From: Rhodopirellula europaea 6C
Lineage (GTDB): Bacteria; Planctomycetota; Planctomycetia; Pirellulales; Pirellulaceae
Direction of reading: 5' to 3'
Assembly (NCBI RefSeq): GCF_000338295.1
Contig: NZ_ANMO01000173.1
Span: 1 to 64,000 of the forward strand
Length of the DNA: 64,000 nt
The notes under the pieces are model-generated. The model was not told the origin of the DNA and did no database searches. It saw only the letters and a list, made by a program, of their open reading frames with translations. The translations under genes were made by a program, and so were the position numbers. This document shows, piece after piece, positions 27,658 through 36,203 of this stretch; within the stretch, counting starts at the first letter, position 1, and each line of letters starts with the position of its first letter.

Positions 27658-28728
27658 GTGAACGAAGCTGAAACGATTCGATATCACGCCGCCCACGATG
27701 GGCGGCCAGCAGAACTGGATCTGCTGGATCAAACCAAGTTGCCTGGAACGCTAACGCGTTTGGTTTGCACAACCATCGACCAAACGCACGATGCGATTCA
27801 ACGTTTGGTCGTTCGCGGTGCACCCGCCATCGGCATCGCCGCCGCTTACGGGGTCACCCTGACTCCGGTTGATGCCTACGCAAGCGCGAGCCTGCCTGAA
27901 GTGCAGGCTCGGTATCGGCAAACGATCGATCATCTGGCGACCAGCCGACCGACGGCGGTCAATCTCTTCTGGGCCCTCGATCGCATGCGAGCGATCGTCG
28001 ATGGTTTCGCCGGAGAAGTCGCCGAGCTTCGCGAGCAATTGGTGACTGAAGCCATTCGCATTCATGATGATGATCGGCAGATGTGTCGATCCATCGGCCG
28101 CAATGGCGCGACGCTATTGGCTCATTGCAAAAGCGTCATGACTCACTGCAACGCCGGATCGCTGGCAACTTCGATGTGGGGAACGGCCCTGGCACCGATG
28201 TACCACTTGCACGAGTCCGGCCACACGCTGGAGGTGTTTGCCGATGAAACGCGGCCGCTGCTTCAGGGAGCCCGTCTGACGGCCTGGGAACTTCACCAAG
28301 CCGGGATCCCGGTCACCGTCTGCACGGACTCCATGTCCGGCAGTTTGATGCGGCAAGGCCGAGTCGACGCCGTCATCGTGGGAGCCGACCGAATCGCGGC
28401 CAATGGAGACGTCGCTAACAAGATCGGAACCTACCCGCTGGCGGTGCTGGCCAAATACCACAACATTCCGTTCTACGTCGCGGCGCCGACAAACACGTTT
28501 GATGCCGAACTCGAATCGGGCGATCTGATTCCGATCGAGCAACGCAATGCGGACGAGGTTTCGTATCCTTGCGGGGCCGATTCACCTCGCCATACTCCAG
28601 AGGGGGTCACGGTCGTGAATCCCGCATTCGATGTGACGCCGGCGGAATTGGTGACAGCGGTGATCACCGAAAAAGGCGTGATTTCTGGGCCCGACACCAC
28701 AAAAGTCCGGGCTCATCTCGATGCGTGA
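27658..28728 (+). CDS. mtnA: S-methyl-5-thioribose-1-phosphate isomerase
   Basis: 356 residues starting at GTG 27658. The eIF2B-like isomerase fold is clear: VVRGAPAIGIAAAYGV near 51-66, MTHCNAGSLATSMWGTAL with catalytic Cys164, VCTDSMSGSLM, and VIVGADRIAANGDVANKIGTYPLA with catalytic Asp244. It converts methylthioribose-1-phosphate to methylthioribulose-1-phosphate in the methionine salvage pathway. No other mtn gene is in the window. A two-part hairpin with a short T tract follows (28769-28810). Confidence 0.95.
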   Translation: MNEAETIRYHAAHDGRPAELDLLDQTKLPGTLTRLVCTTIDQTHDAIQRLVVRGAPAIGIAAAYGVTLTPVDAYASASLPEVQARYRQTIDHLATSRPTAVNLFWALDRMRAIVDGFAGEVAELREQLVTEAIRIHDDDRQMCRSIGRNGATLLAHCKSVMTHCNAGSLATSMWGTALAPMYHLHESGHTLEVFADETRPLLQGARLTAWELHQAGIPVTVCTDSMSGSLMRQGRVDAVIVGADRIAANGDVANKIGTYPLAVLAKYHNIPFYVAAPTNTFDAELESGDLIPIEQRNADEVSYPCGADSPRHTPEGVTVVNPAFDVTPAELVTAVITEKGVISGPDTTKVRAHLDA

Positions 28729-28768
28729 CCAAACGTGTCACGCTCCTAGCTGATACTACTTGTGTGGA

Positions 28769-28810
28769 CGAGAGAAACAGTTGTCTCAGGGTGAGACGGC
28801 CTCTCGTTTT
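28769..28810 (+). terminator. Probable terminator downstream of mtnA
   Basis: An outer 6-bp stem (28769-28774 with 28801-28806) encloses an inner 6-bp stem (28783-28788 with 28792-28797, loop GGG), and is followed directly by TTTT (28807-28810). The internal loop is unequal, so the structure is less compact than a classical terminator. Confidence 0.5.
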
Positions 28811-28881
28811 GAAATGAGTTGAACGCGAGCTGGTTGGAACAAACTGTCATCGATCCAAACCAAGTCTGAAATCAAATCGAT

Positions 28882-28911
28882 TTGCGAATGTAGCCATTTT
28901 CCGCTTAGAAT
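28882..28911 (+). promoter_or_regulatory. Possible sigma70-like promoter of csrA
   Basis: TTGCGA (28882-28887) and TAGAAT (28906-28911) are 18 nt apart, about 220 nt before the csrA start. Together with the preceding terminator, this accounts for the 404-nt gap between mtnA and csrA; the stretch 28912-29132 would be a long csrA leader. Confidence 0.4.
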
Positions 28912-29132
28912 GTGTTTTATGAGCATACGCGAATGATTTAAGAGGATTTGGAAGTTTAGGTGAACCTTATGGCGCAGATCTTGCTCATTAAAGTTTCCTC
29001 ACGAGGGCATCGCCCCCGTGTTGCAAAGTGAAACGAGAACAACCCTCTCTTGTCTGAGACGTTGAACTCGAAAACCAACGCTTGAAACGATTTTCAAAAC
29101 GCAAAAGCATCCCGCAGGGAAAGGATTCAGAA

Positions 29133-29378
29133 ATGTTGGTACTTAGTCGAAAAGAAGGCGAAAAGCTGGTCATCGGTGACAACATCGTGATCACGGTCAA
29201 CCGAATCGCTGGCAATCGTGTCGCAATCGGCATCGAAGCTCCTCGAGAAGTTTCGATCGTGCGTGGCGAATTGGATCAACGTGACAGCGTTGATCGGGCC
29301 AGCAAAGGCAAAGCGGGTGCTCCAAACTCGGCCATGCTTGACCACGATATCGCTGTCGCTGGTCAAGCCGAACGTTGA
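29133..29378 (+). CDS. csrA: Carbon storage regulator, translational repressor
   Basis: 81 residues. The N-terminal MLVLSRKEGEKLVIGDNIVITV and the segment NRVAIGIEAPREVSIVRGEL are the two RNA-binding strands of CsrA, including the Arg of IVRGE. The tail of about 25 residues (rich in Ser, Lys, Gly, Ala and Asp) is an extension beyond the ~60-residue core. In planctomycetes, where flagellar genes may be subject to it, CsrA represses translation by binding GGA in leaders and in many bacteria is countered by FliW. The start at ATG 29133 has AAGGA seven nt upstream. The leader is long, leaving room for post-transcriptional control. Confidence 0.96.
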   Translation: MLVLSRKEGEKLVIGDNIVITVNRIAGNRVAIGIEAPREVSIVRGELDQRDSVDRASKGKAGAPNSAMLDHDIAVAGQAER

Positions 29379-29651
29379 TTGCCGCTCTCTCACACTGAGT
29401 CCCGTCCTTCCCTCTGTCTCGCCTCGCGGATCTTTTTCCGCGTCGATTGAGACCGAATTGGTTGGATCTTTGAAGCAGATGCTTCACGTGCCGAGGCTGT
29501 CCCAAGCCTTCACGTTGCGCCGGTGCGACACATCAGGTGTGCAATCAGGGACCAGTGTGAACATGCGGCTGGTTGGAAATCGTCCGCCGCATGAGATCTT
29601 TCGTTTCGCAAATTGCGAAAAGCGATTCGCATCTCCAGCGCGCTTCGTATC

Positions 29652-30497
29652 TCAAGCGGGATAGGGGCTGATCCGACTGATCGTCAGATTGCCTGAAAAA
29701 CATCGCTCAACGTCCGTGCCCGAAGACCGGGGCCGTCCATGGAAATCCGATTGGATCTGGATCGGTTGACGTTCCACTCGCCTAGGCAATGCTTCCGAAC
29801 CGGTCGCAGATTGAGACGCATCCGGAACATCCGCTGGATCTTTAAGCGTCCCGGCTCGCTGCATTGGCTTTCGCTCCACTTCGCAATCGAACATCGGCGG
29901 CAAATCCGTGTCCGGATCAATTGCTGGCAAATTGACGTTCCACAATTGTCCCGGTTGATGCTCGGAATCGTTTGTCGGCAATCCGCCGGCGGAATTGCCG
30001 GGCAACGTCACTTCGCGAAAGAATGAGTCCAAAACAGGCCTGAGCCATCGCCCCGTATGATCCCAAGTCTTGGGCACATCCGGACGTCGGTAGTGCGAAA
30101 CCGCCATGCTGTGGACACCATGCAGTGCCGCTTCGCGGGCGGCGGCAAATGTTCCGCTGACCAGCAAATCAACACCCAGGTTGGCTCCCGCATTGATTCC
30201 TGAGAACACCAGCGAAGCATTGGGGCACAGCACCGTCATGGCAGAACGAACACAATCGACCGGAGTTCCGTCGACCGCGAACCATCGGGATTGCAGTTCG
30301 GTGACGGCCAAGTCTCGGGTGGTCGTCACGCTGTGCCCACACTCGCTGCGTCCTCGATCGGGTGCGACCACCGTGAGGTCATAGCGATCTTCGTTGTCGG
30401 ACATTCGAATCCATTCCGAAATCGCCTGATGCATTGCAAGCAAACCGGGTGCATCAATCCCATCGTCATTGGTCAATAGAATCGCGGTGCGTTGCAT
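29652..30497 (-). CDS. surE: 5'-nucleotidase SurE
   Basis: 281 residues. The N-terminal AILLTNDDGIDAPGL has the two metal-binding aspartates D11 and D12, and the later blocks VVAPDRGRSECGHSVT, VDGTPVDCVRSAM and LVFSGINAGANLGVDLLVSGTFAAAREAALHG are characteristic of SurE. It removes phosphate from nucleoside monophosphates under stress or stationary phase. The protein is about 25 residues longer than the common SurE, with a Ser/Arg-rich tail. It converges with csrA; the 273-nt gap holds small inverted repeats at 29425-29442 and 29604-29620 without T tracts. Confidence 0.95.
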   Translation of the reverse strand: MQRTAILLTNDDGIDAPGLLAMHQAISEWIRMSDNEDRYDLTVVAPDRGRSECGHSVTTTRDLAVTELQSRWFAVDGTPVDCVRSAMTVLCPNASLVFSGINAGANLGVDLLVSGTFAAAREAALHGVHSMAVSHYRRPDVPKTWDHTGRWLRPVLDSFFREVTLPGNSAGGLPTNDSEHQPGQLWNVNLPAIDPDTDLPPMFDCEVERKPMQRAGTLKDPADVPDASQSATGSEALPRRVERQPIQIQSDFHGRPRSSGTDVERCFSGNLTISRISPYPA

Positions 30498-30546
30498 CAG
30501 CGGATCAGAGTCTTTGGCCGGAAGTAGATGTTCGATGAGGTCTTGT

Positions 30547-31269
30547 TCAGCGAGGTTTGCGTCGAATCAACGCTTGCGTCGCCGACACCAACGAGGGCAT
30601 TTCACTGGGACGAGGATCAGGCGGGATCTGAACAAAATAATTCGCGTCGATACCCATCACTTCCCGGCGTGTCGCTGATTGGCGTGGGTCTTCGTCCAAG
30701 AACAAAGACGCCATCTCGAAGTCGCGGTCCCAAAGAATTTGATCTGCCAGAGACTCGATCAATTCATCCCACGCCGCCGTGTCTAGCGAGTGCAGATCTG
30801 GGATCCGAAATTCCGTTGGCATCACCTCGTCGACATGAATGACTTCGCCCGTTTTACGTTCCATGCCCAGCAAGTCATCGCGGACCAGACAATCAATTGC
30901 CGCGTCCCGGATCAATTGCCGCCAGTAAACGTTTTCGACGTCCAACGACAAATCCATTTCCATCTCCACGTGATGGTGCAGCTCCGAAAACAGAGCTGCC
31001 ACGGTGGCTTCGGCAATGGCGCTGAGCGGCATGCCCTCGGGCGTGGGCTCCAACAAGTGCTGCGCAACGTCATGCAACAAAGCAATCTGTTGTTCGCTGT
31101 GCAGATTGTCGAACAGTTCGATCCCGGTCTCGCAGGACCAATCCGTATCGGGCTGCCATTCTTCATCGAACTGCATCAGCAGATCTTCGAGCAACGACTC
31201 AATCAATCGCTGCATCAATTCCGCTTCGGCACCTTCGAGCGTGCGATCGCCTTGGCTGGTGTGCCACAT
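30547..31269 (-). CDS. Conserved hypothetical acidic protein
   Basis: About 240 residues from ATG 31269. A start further upstream (31353) would run across the terminator of the neighbouring MscS gene, so I reject it. The protein is soluble and acidic, mostly helical by pattern, with WDELIESLADQILWDRDFEMASLFLDEDP near residue 180 and a short basic end (ALIRRKPR). The arrangement suggests an intracellular protein without signal or membrane segment. I do not recognise the family. It ends 49 nt upstream of surE in the same direction, so the two may be co-transcribed. Confidence 0.65.
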   Translation of the reverse strand: MWHTSQGDRTLEGAEAELMQRLIESLLEDLLMQFDEEWQPDTDWSCETGIELFDNLHSEQQIALLHDVAQHLLEPTPEGMPLSAIAEATVAALFSELHHHVEMEMDLSLDVENVYWRQLIRDAAIDCLVRDDLLGMERKTGEVIHVDEVMPTEFRIPDLHSLDTAAWDELIESLADQILWDRDFEMASLFLDEDPRQSATRREVMGIDANYFVQIPPDPRPSEMPSLVSATQALIRRKPR

Positions 31270-31310
31270 GGTCGTACCGATTGATGGTGTGATGGAACGG
31301 CATCTAACGA

Positions 31311-31340
31311 AAAAAGGCCACCGATCTGACTCGGTGGCCT
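31311..31340 (-). terminator. Intrinsic terminator of the mscS gene
   Basis: Read on the minus strand, a perfect 10-bp stem (31331-31340 with 31315-31324) and a 6-nt loop are followed by a T tract (complement of the A run ending at 31315). It lies about 100 nt after the MscS stop. Confidence 0.85.
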
Positions 31341-31436
31341 CAGCATACTTCACAGCATCACCGCCGGGCTAGCCGACGGCGATTCTGGTCATGGATTCGC
31401 CATTTGTTCATCGTTCCACGAAAGGGTGCATCAACC

Positions 31437-32450
31437 TCAACCAACCATGCGATCGGCGCCCCGTCGGGTCGGCCGAGTGCGTCCGGCTTTTTCAGCATTT
31501 GCAGCTGCGTCTGCAAATTGATGCACGTGCACATCCATTTGAGGGAACGGGATACCGATTTCGGCCGCATCCAGTTGCGTTTTGATTTCGCCAGTCAAAG
31601 CCTCGGTCATCGGCCAAAAATTTGAGCTGGCAACCCACATGCGGACTTTCCAATTCACGGCACTGTCACCCAAACCAGCCAGCACGACGGCGCTGCCTCG
31701 ATTTTCGCCTTGGATCACATTGGCAGACAACTGATCGACCGCGTTTTGAAGTGCAGTTCGAGTGGTTTGCAAATCGGCGGAGTAGTCCACACCGACGGGC
31801 ACTTCGACACGGCGATGTTGATGGTGACTGATGTTCTCAATCGTTCCACCCGCGATTGCGCTGTTGGGAACGATGATGCGTCGGTTGTCAGGAGTGTCCA
31901 ACGTCGTCGTGAACAAATCGATTTCATCAACCTTGCCTGTCACGCCAGCCGCGTTGACAACATCACCGACTTTGAACGGCCTAAACACCAACATCAAAAC
32001 ACCGGACGCGAAATTGCTGAGCGTTCCTTGGAACGCCAAACCGACGGCAAAGCCTGCCGCGGCCAACATCGCGGCCAATCCGCCCAGAGGTGCACCCAAC
32101 TTCGTCAGCACACCACCGACGACGGCGAACATGATCGAGTAGAAAACCATCTTGCCGACGAACTTGCCAAGCGTTTCATCCACGCGTCGACAAACCGGCC
32201 GACTGATGACTCGCATCAAATACTTGGCCACCAAGTATCCGATGAAGATGACAAATAAACCCAAACCCGCTGATAGAAGTGCGGGTGCGAGATGTGTGGT
32301 GGCGTAATCCGTCAAACCATCGAAGTTGCCTTCGGTCATTTGACTGACCAAGTCCGACGTTGCATCCGCAAAACTTGGAGTGGAAGGATCGGTGGCTCCC
32401 AAGTTCATCTCAGAAGCAATGGTGGATGGTGAGATACTGGTTTCGGTCAT
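31437..32450 (-). CDS. MscS-family mechanosensitive ion channel
   Basis: 337 residues. After a polar ~55-residue start, three membrane segments are visible: ALLSAGLGLFVIFIGYLVA (near 58), FYSIMFAVVGGVL (near 103), and the Gly/Ala-rich pore helix AAMLAAAGFAVGLAFQGTLSNFASGVLML (near 127). After the pore, RPFKVGDVVNAAGVTGKVDEIDLFTTTLDTPDNRRIIVPNS is the conserved MscS beta domain. The channel opens under membrane tension to release osmolytes. The C-terminal tail is basic. The transcript ends at the terminator at 31311-31340. Confidence 0.92.
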   Translation of the reverse strand: MTETSISPSTIASEMNLGATDPSTPSFADATSDLVSQMTEGNFDGLTDYATTHLAPALLSAGLGLFVIFIGYLVAKYLMRVISRPVCRRVDETLGKFVGKMVFYSIMFAVVGGVLTKLGAPLGGLAAMLAAAGFAVGLAFQGTLSNFASGVLMLVFRPFKVGDVVNAAGVTGKVDEIDLFTTTLDTPDNRRIIVPNSAIAGGTIENISHHQHRRVEVPVGVDYSADLQTTRTALQNAVDQLSANVIQGENRGSAVVLAGLGDSAVNWKVRMWVASSNFWPMTEALTGEIKTQLDAAEIGIPFPQMDVHVHQFADAAANAEKAGRTRPTRRGADRMVG

Positions 32451-32559
32451 AGCGAATCACGACAGCGCACGGAGCGGAAATAGAAGGCACGTTCTGCAGA
32501 ACGTCGATACCTCATTCCAGCGAGGGGATTCAAGATCGATGCACACTTGTTTCCTGTTC

Positions 32560-33675
32560 TCAGCTGGTTGTATTCCTCGCCCAAACCGACTCACGCAGAA
32601 CAGTTTGCATCGGCAAACGCAGGTATGCATCGCGTGCCGGACGATTGGTTCGATCCACGGCAAGAATCATTCGCGAAGCGGACTCCTCACGACAGCACTC
32701 AAGCGCCAACGAAAGGATGTCACGCGAAAAACCACGACCGCGAGCCTCGGGAACTACACCCATGTAGACGACTTCCAAAACCGATGCCGAATCGCCGCCG
32801 TGACGTGCCATCAACAAGCATCCAATGGGATCGTCGCCCGGACGTTCGGACAACATGAACCAAAGATCCGGTGCGTAGGTTGGCACGCCTTGGTAGCCAT
32901 CCATGATCTCCGCCGCGGTCCGAAATTGTTCTAGCGAGGGACAATCCATCGACCCCTGATATGTCAGCTGAACCAAAGCACGAATCGCCTTCATTTGCTC
33001 TTCGTCATCGACGTCGACGGTTCGGGCGTGCAATTGGGTCGGCGCATCCAACAAGTCAAAAGAAGACGAGTCAGTCAAATCGAGGGCGAGATACTCCAGG
33101 TCACCGACCTTGGAAAATCCCATCCACTCCGGCCACACACCCGACGAGTGGATGGACCGAGCGGAGTCGCCTTCCGCGAGCGATGGATCATCCGCATCAG
33201 AAGCGGAATCTTCCTGCGGCCAAGCGGTCGCCCACTGCAGAAATTTGATTCCTCGCTGCTGGCAAATCTGACCAAGTGTCCGGCCAAGCCCATCAGCCAA
33301 TCGCGAATTCTGGGTTTCTGGGTCGATCATGCGAGCGGGCTGGTCCGCCGCGACAACGATTGGGCCGGCGTGCAGCACCGTCGCCATATCGCTGTTGGGT
33401 GTTCCCAGAACAATCGCGATCGCGTCGGAGCTCTCGCTGATCAGCAAAATCAGGTCGTCGGTGACTTGGCGTGAAATTGCCGACCGAATCTGGTCCGTCA
33501 CCATCACCGCTCGAGCCGGCGGGATTTGAGCGAGTGCCGGCGGCAGCAGCGTGGGAAGCTCGGCCAGAGAAAATGGGCGAAAAAGCGGTATCCGGTCGGA
33601 TGCATCGCCAGAATTGGTCGCTTGGGTGCCGTTGGAAGGCTCGTCAAACCCGAATTGGTTGGCGTTCCCCATCAT
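32560..33675 (-). CDS. GNAT-family acetyltransferase
   Basis: About 371 residues. The C-terminal ~150 residues form an acetyl-CoA-binding GNAT domain: VVYMGVVPEARGRGFSRDILSLAL carries the (R/Q)xxGxG/A loop, then RMILAVDRTNRPARDAYLRL is the motif B region. The N-terminal ~200 residues look like a second, degenerate acyltransferase-like half, giving a duplicated layout as in mycothiol synthase-type proteins (inference). The acceptor is unknown. Two adjacent ATGs at 33675 and 33672 and a GTG at 33720 are possible starts; none has a strong ribosome-binding site. It is divergent from the PDZ gene. Confidence 0.78.
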   Translation of the reverse strand: MMGNANQFGFDEPSNGTQATNSGDASDRIPLFRPFSLAELPTLLPPALAQIPPARAVMVTDQIRSAISRQVTDDLILLISESSDAIAIVLGTPNSDMATVLHAGPIVVAADQPARMIDPETQNSRLADGLGRTLGQICQQRGIKFLQWATAWPQEDSASDADDPSLAEGDSARSIHSSGVWPEWMGFSKVGDLEYLALDLTDSSSFDLLDAPTQLHARTVDVDDEEQMKAIRALVQLTYQGSMDCPSLEQFRTAAEIMDGYQGVPTYAPDLWFMLSERPGDDPIGCLLMARHGGDSASVLEVVYMGVVPEARGRGFSRDILSLALECCREESASRMILAVDRTNRPARDAYLRLPMQTVLRESVWARNTTS

Positions 33676-33773
33676 TCTCTCTATGATCGATTGACCGCGT
33701 CCTTCCGCGTTCCCTCCCACCCGTCGGGAGGCAAATTGTCGAAGGAACCTTCAGTCCTAAAATTGAGATAAAA

Positions 33774-35294
33774 ATGCTTCGATCACGTCGACGCTCGAAC
33801 TGGATTCGCTGGGCCGTTTGCCTGTCGATGGTTTCGTGCATTCATGCGATCGACGCATCGGATGCGTCGGCTCAACGTCTGCTGGAACGATTGCGAAATC
33901 GCATTCAAACCCCGCCGCCGTCGCCGCTTCAACAACCACCGTACCAGAATCCTGCCACCACCAACCGCGCCAATTCGGGACGAAACCGAACGTTGGCCAC
34001 ACCGTTCCCAAGAACCAATTCGTCCGCCGATCGCCGAGCCCCGGCGACGCAGCGTCCCCCAGCCGCGACGAACAGGCAATCCACCGTGACGGGGCGTGGT
34101 GGTGAGATCGCGTCAGAGAACATCGAGTTCGGCATGCGAGTCTCGCCGGCGGTTGTCGGCGGATACCAAGGCCTCCGCGTCGATGGCTTTTCATCTGACT
34201 CTCGCGCCGATGAAGCTGGTGTTCGACCGGGAGACTTGATCGTATCGATTGGCAACTCGCGGACACGTTCGCTCGATGAAGCCGTTGCCGCTCTCGACGA
34301 CATCCGGCCGACACCAGGAAAAGAACCTTTCGTCGCGATGCAATTGTTTCGAGGCGGTCGTTTGTACCGCGGAAATGTTCCGGCGATCGCCAATGAACGC
34401 ATCTCAGCCAAACCACCGATCACACTTCCCGATGCCGGCCGAAGTGTTTTGGACGACTCCGAAGCAAACAGGAATCGTCCGCAGGACAACGAGTTTCCGG
34501 CGCCGCAACTCCCAGCACCTGCGACCAACCGTCTGCCGCCACCAGCCAACAACGCGGCCCCCACCCTCGCTCGTTCGCGCGGTTCACTTGGCATCGAAGT
34601 TCGCGATGCGACACCTCAACGTGGCGTCATGATTGTGTCGGTTCCTGATGGGACCGCGGGCAAAGTCTCGGGACTCGCCGAAGGAGATCGGATCGTCTCG
34701 GCATCTGGTCGTCTCATCCGTGGAACGGACGACTTGCTTCGTGAGATCTCAGTTCTTCAACCCGGTGACGAAATCGAGTTTGGTTTGATTCGCGGTGACG
34801 CGATGCTTCAAAAGCAAATTGAAATGGGCGGCCCAGGCGGCGAGCCCACGCGTTCCGCCATCGCCAATGCAACTCCCGCGGCAGCGGATACCAACGGGGA
34901 AAACACCGACGCGACCGAAGCAGCATCGAGCGGCTTCCTTGGCGGTATGGGATCGATGTTTGGCAAGATGCTCGGTGGCAACGCTTCGACAGCACAAGCA
35001 CCCGCCAGCGAAGAGCTTCCTCCGCCGAACGCTGAACCCAAGGCGACATTCACGTTGCCAGCTCCCGCCGAGTCCCTGCCTTCGCCCAAGCCGACTGCGG
35101 AACCATCGGTCGAAGCCGATCCGTTGGCGTTGCCCAGCGATTCCCTCACACCGAGCGTCGAAAGTCTTCCGCCTGCAAAACCAGCTCCCGTGTCAAAACC
35201 AGAATCGTTGCCGGCTGAACCAAAGCCACCAACGGTGGAAGAGTTGCAACGCGAAATCCAACGTTTGAAGCAGCAACTGCAAGCGAAGGAATGA
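33774..35294 (+). CDS. Secreted double-PDZ domain protein
   Basis: 506 residues. A signal peptide (hydrophobic core about 11-28, cleavage near DASAQ) precedes a Pro/Gln/Arg-rich linker. PDZ domain 1 spans about 115-195 (LRVDGFSSDSRADEAGVRPGDLIVSIGN) and PDZ domain 2 about 275-345 (RGVMIVSVPDGTAGKVSGLAEGDRIVSASG). Pro-rich linkers join these, and a C-terminal Pro/Ala/Ser-rich stretch ends in a short coiled-coil (VEELQREIQRLKQQLQAK). No protease domain is present, so it should bind C-termini or act as an envelope scaffold. The coiled-coil tail suggests oligomerisation. It ends 9 nt from the convergent CitG-like gene. Confidence 0.82.
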   Translation: MLRSRRRSNWIRWAVCLSMVSCIHAIDASDASAQRLLERLRNRIQTPPPSPLQQPPYQNPATTNRANSGRNRTLATPFPRTNSSADRRAPATQRPPAATNRQSTVTGRGGEIASENIEFGMRVSPAVVGGYQGLRVDGFSSDSRADEAGVRPGDLIVSIGNSRTRSLDEAVAALDDIRPTPGKEPFVAMQLFRGGRLYRGNVPAIANERISAKPPITLPDAGRSVLDDSEANRNRPQDNEFPAPQLPAPATNRLPPPANNAAPTLARSRGSLGIEVRDATPQRGVMIVSVPDGTAGKVSGLAEGDRIVSASGRLIRGTDDLLREISVLQPGDEIEFGLIRGDAMLQKQIEMGGPGGEPTRSAIANATPAAADTNGENTDATEAASSGFLGGMGSMFGKMLGGNASTAQAPASEELPPPNAEPKATFTLPAPAESLPSPKPTAEPSVEADPLALPSDSLTPSVESLPPAKPAPVSKPESLPAEPKPPTVEELQREIQRLKQQLQAKE

Positions 35295-35303
35295 CGTCGG
35301 AGA

Positions 35304-36203
35304 TCAACCGCGCATCCGCAAGCAGACATAGACGGCAGCGGCAATGAAGTCCGCTGTCGTGCCAGGATTCAAACGGTGAGCTTCGCTCCGCAAATACACG
35401 TCGAACTCACTGATCGATTTGAGTCCCCCCGTGCGTTCGAACTCGTCCAAGCACCGCTTGGCTCTTTGGCGGACTTCTTGTTCGGTTTCGCGACCATTCT
35501 TCCGCGCGACCAAAGAGTCACCGCGATCAGCCAGCAATCGCAAATGAGCCAGCGAAATGCCTGATAGCAGATCGCCCGTTTCGCGGACGGACGCCACCAC
35601 GATCGGCACAACATCAGCAAAGAAACTCTCAAAACCGTTCGCGTATTCAGCCGCGATCAAGTCGCGATCCTTTGCAGCTCGCATCCCGGACATCACGTCG
35701 AACGAATCGGTCAACGATTGAACATCCAGCGATGGGTCTTCCGGTTGATAGTCCCCATCCATGCCACCGGCCGACGCTTTCGCGATCGCTTGGCCCAACC
35801 GCTGACTTTGTTCTTTGTCGATGCTCAACAGAACGTTTGCTGTCGCGTCACGCCAATCATTCAACGTCCATGAAGAGCTTGTCGGCCGCTGCTGTTCTTC
35901 CGCCAACACGATCGGCCCCAACAGCAACGCGATTCCTAGATTGACGTTCGTGTTTGTCTTGCGTCGAGTTTGTTCGATCAACGAACAAACGCGATCGCCC
36001 AAACCCGATGAGGCCGCGGTCAGCTCACTAGCAGCGATTTCGGCGGCCGAAACAAAATCTGCAAAGCAAAGATCGTCAAACTTGGCGACCGGATGAACGT
36101 TGCCCGCTTTCGGTGCGGTCGCTTCCAACACGCAAGCGTACTGAATCGCATCGCCTGGACCGCCGAGTGTGTTCGCGATCCACTGCCACGGATCACGCCG
36201 CAC
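35304..36203 (-). CDS. CitG/MdcB-like triphosphoribosyl-dephospho-CoA synthase family protein
   Basis: About 299 residues. The N-terminal CVLEATAPKAGNVHPVAKFDDLCFADFVSAAEIA resembles the EA-x-x-KPG-V-x motif of the CitG/MdcB family, and TNVNLGIALLLGPIV is its second conserved block. The start at GTG 36203 is well supported by AAGGAG seven nt upstream and by an 11-nt overlap with the stop of the upstream hydrolase gene; a TTG at 36239 is weaker. Citrate or malonate lyase genes are absent, so the substrate is probably different from that of CitG. Family members also occur among methanopterin-pathway genes in methylotrophs (from memory, not certain), which would fit the fae/mtdC genes in this window. 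Confidence 0.65.
   Translation of the reverse strand: MRRDPWQWIANTLGGPGDAIQYACVLEATAPKAGNVHPVAKFDDLCFADFVSAAEIAASELTAASSGLGDRVCSLIEQTRRKTNTNVNLGIALLLGPIVLAEEQQRPTSSSWTLNDWRDATANVLLSIDKEQSQRLGQAIAKASAGGMDGDYQPEDPSLDVQSLTDSFDVMSGMRAAKDRDLIAAEYANGFESFFADVVPIVVASVRETGDLLSGISLAHLRLLADRGDSLVARKNGRETEQEVRQRAKRCLDEFERTGGLKSISEFDVYLRSEAHRLNPGTTADFIAAAVYVCLRMRG

Noticed and set aside
28723-28743. A 7-bp hairpin at the mtnA stop codon considered as terminator
   Set aside because: No T tract; the structure at 28769-28810 is a better candidate.
29604-29620. A 17-nt palindrome between csrA and surE considered as bidirectional terminator
   Set aside because: The stem is A/T-ended with a 3-nt loop and no T tract follows on either strand.
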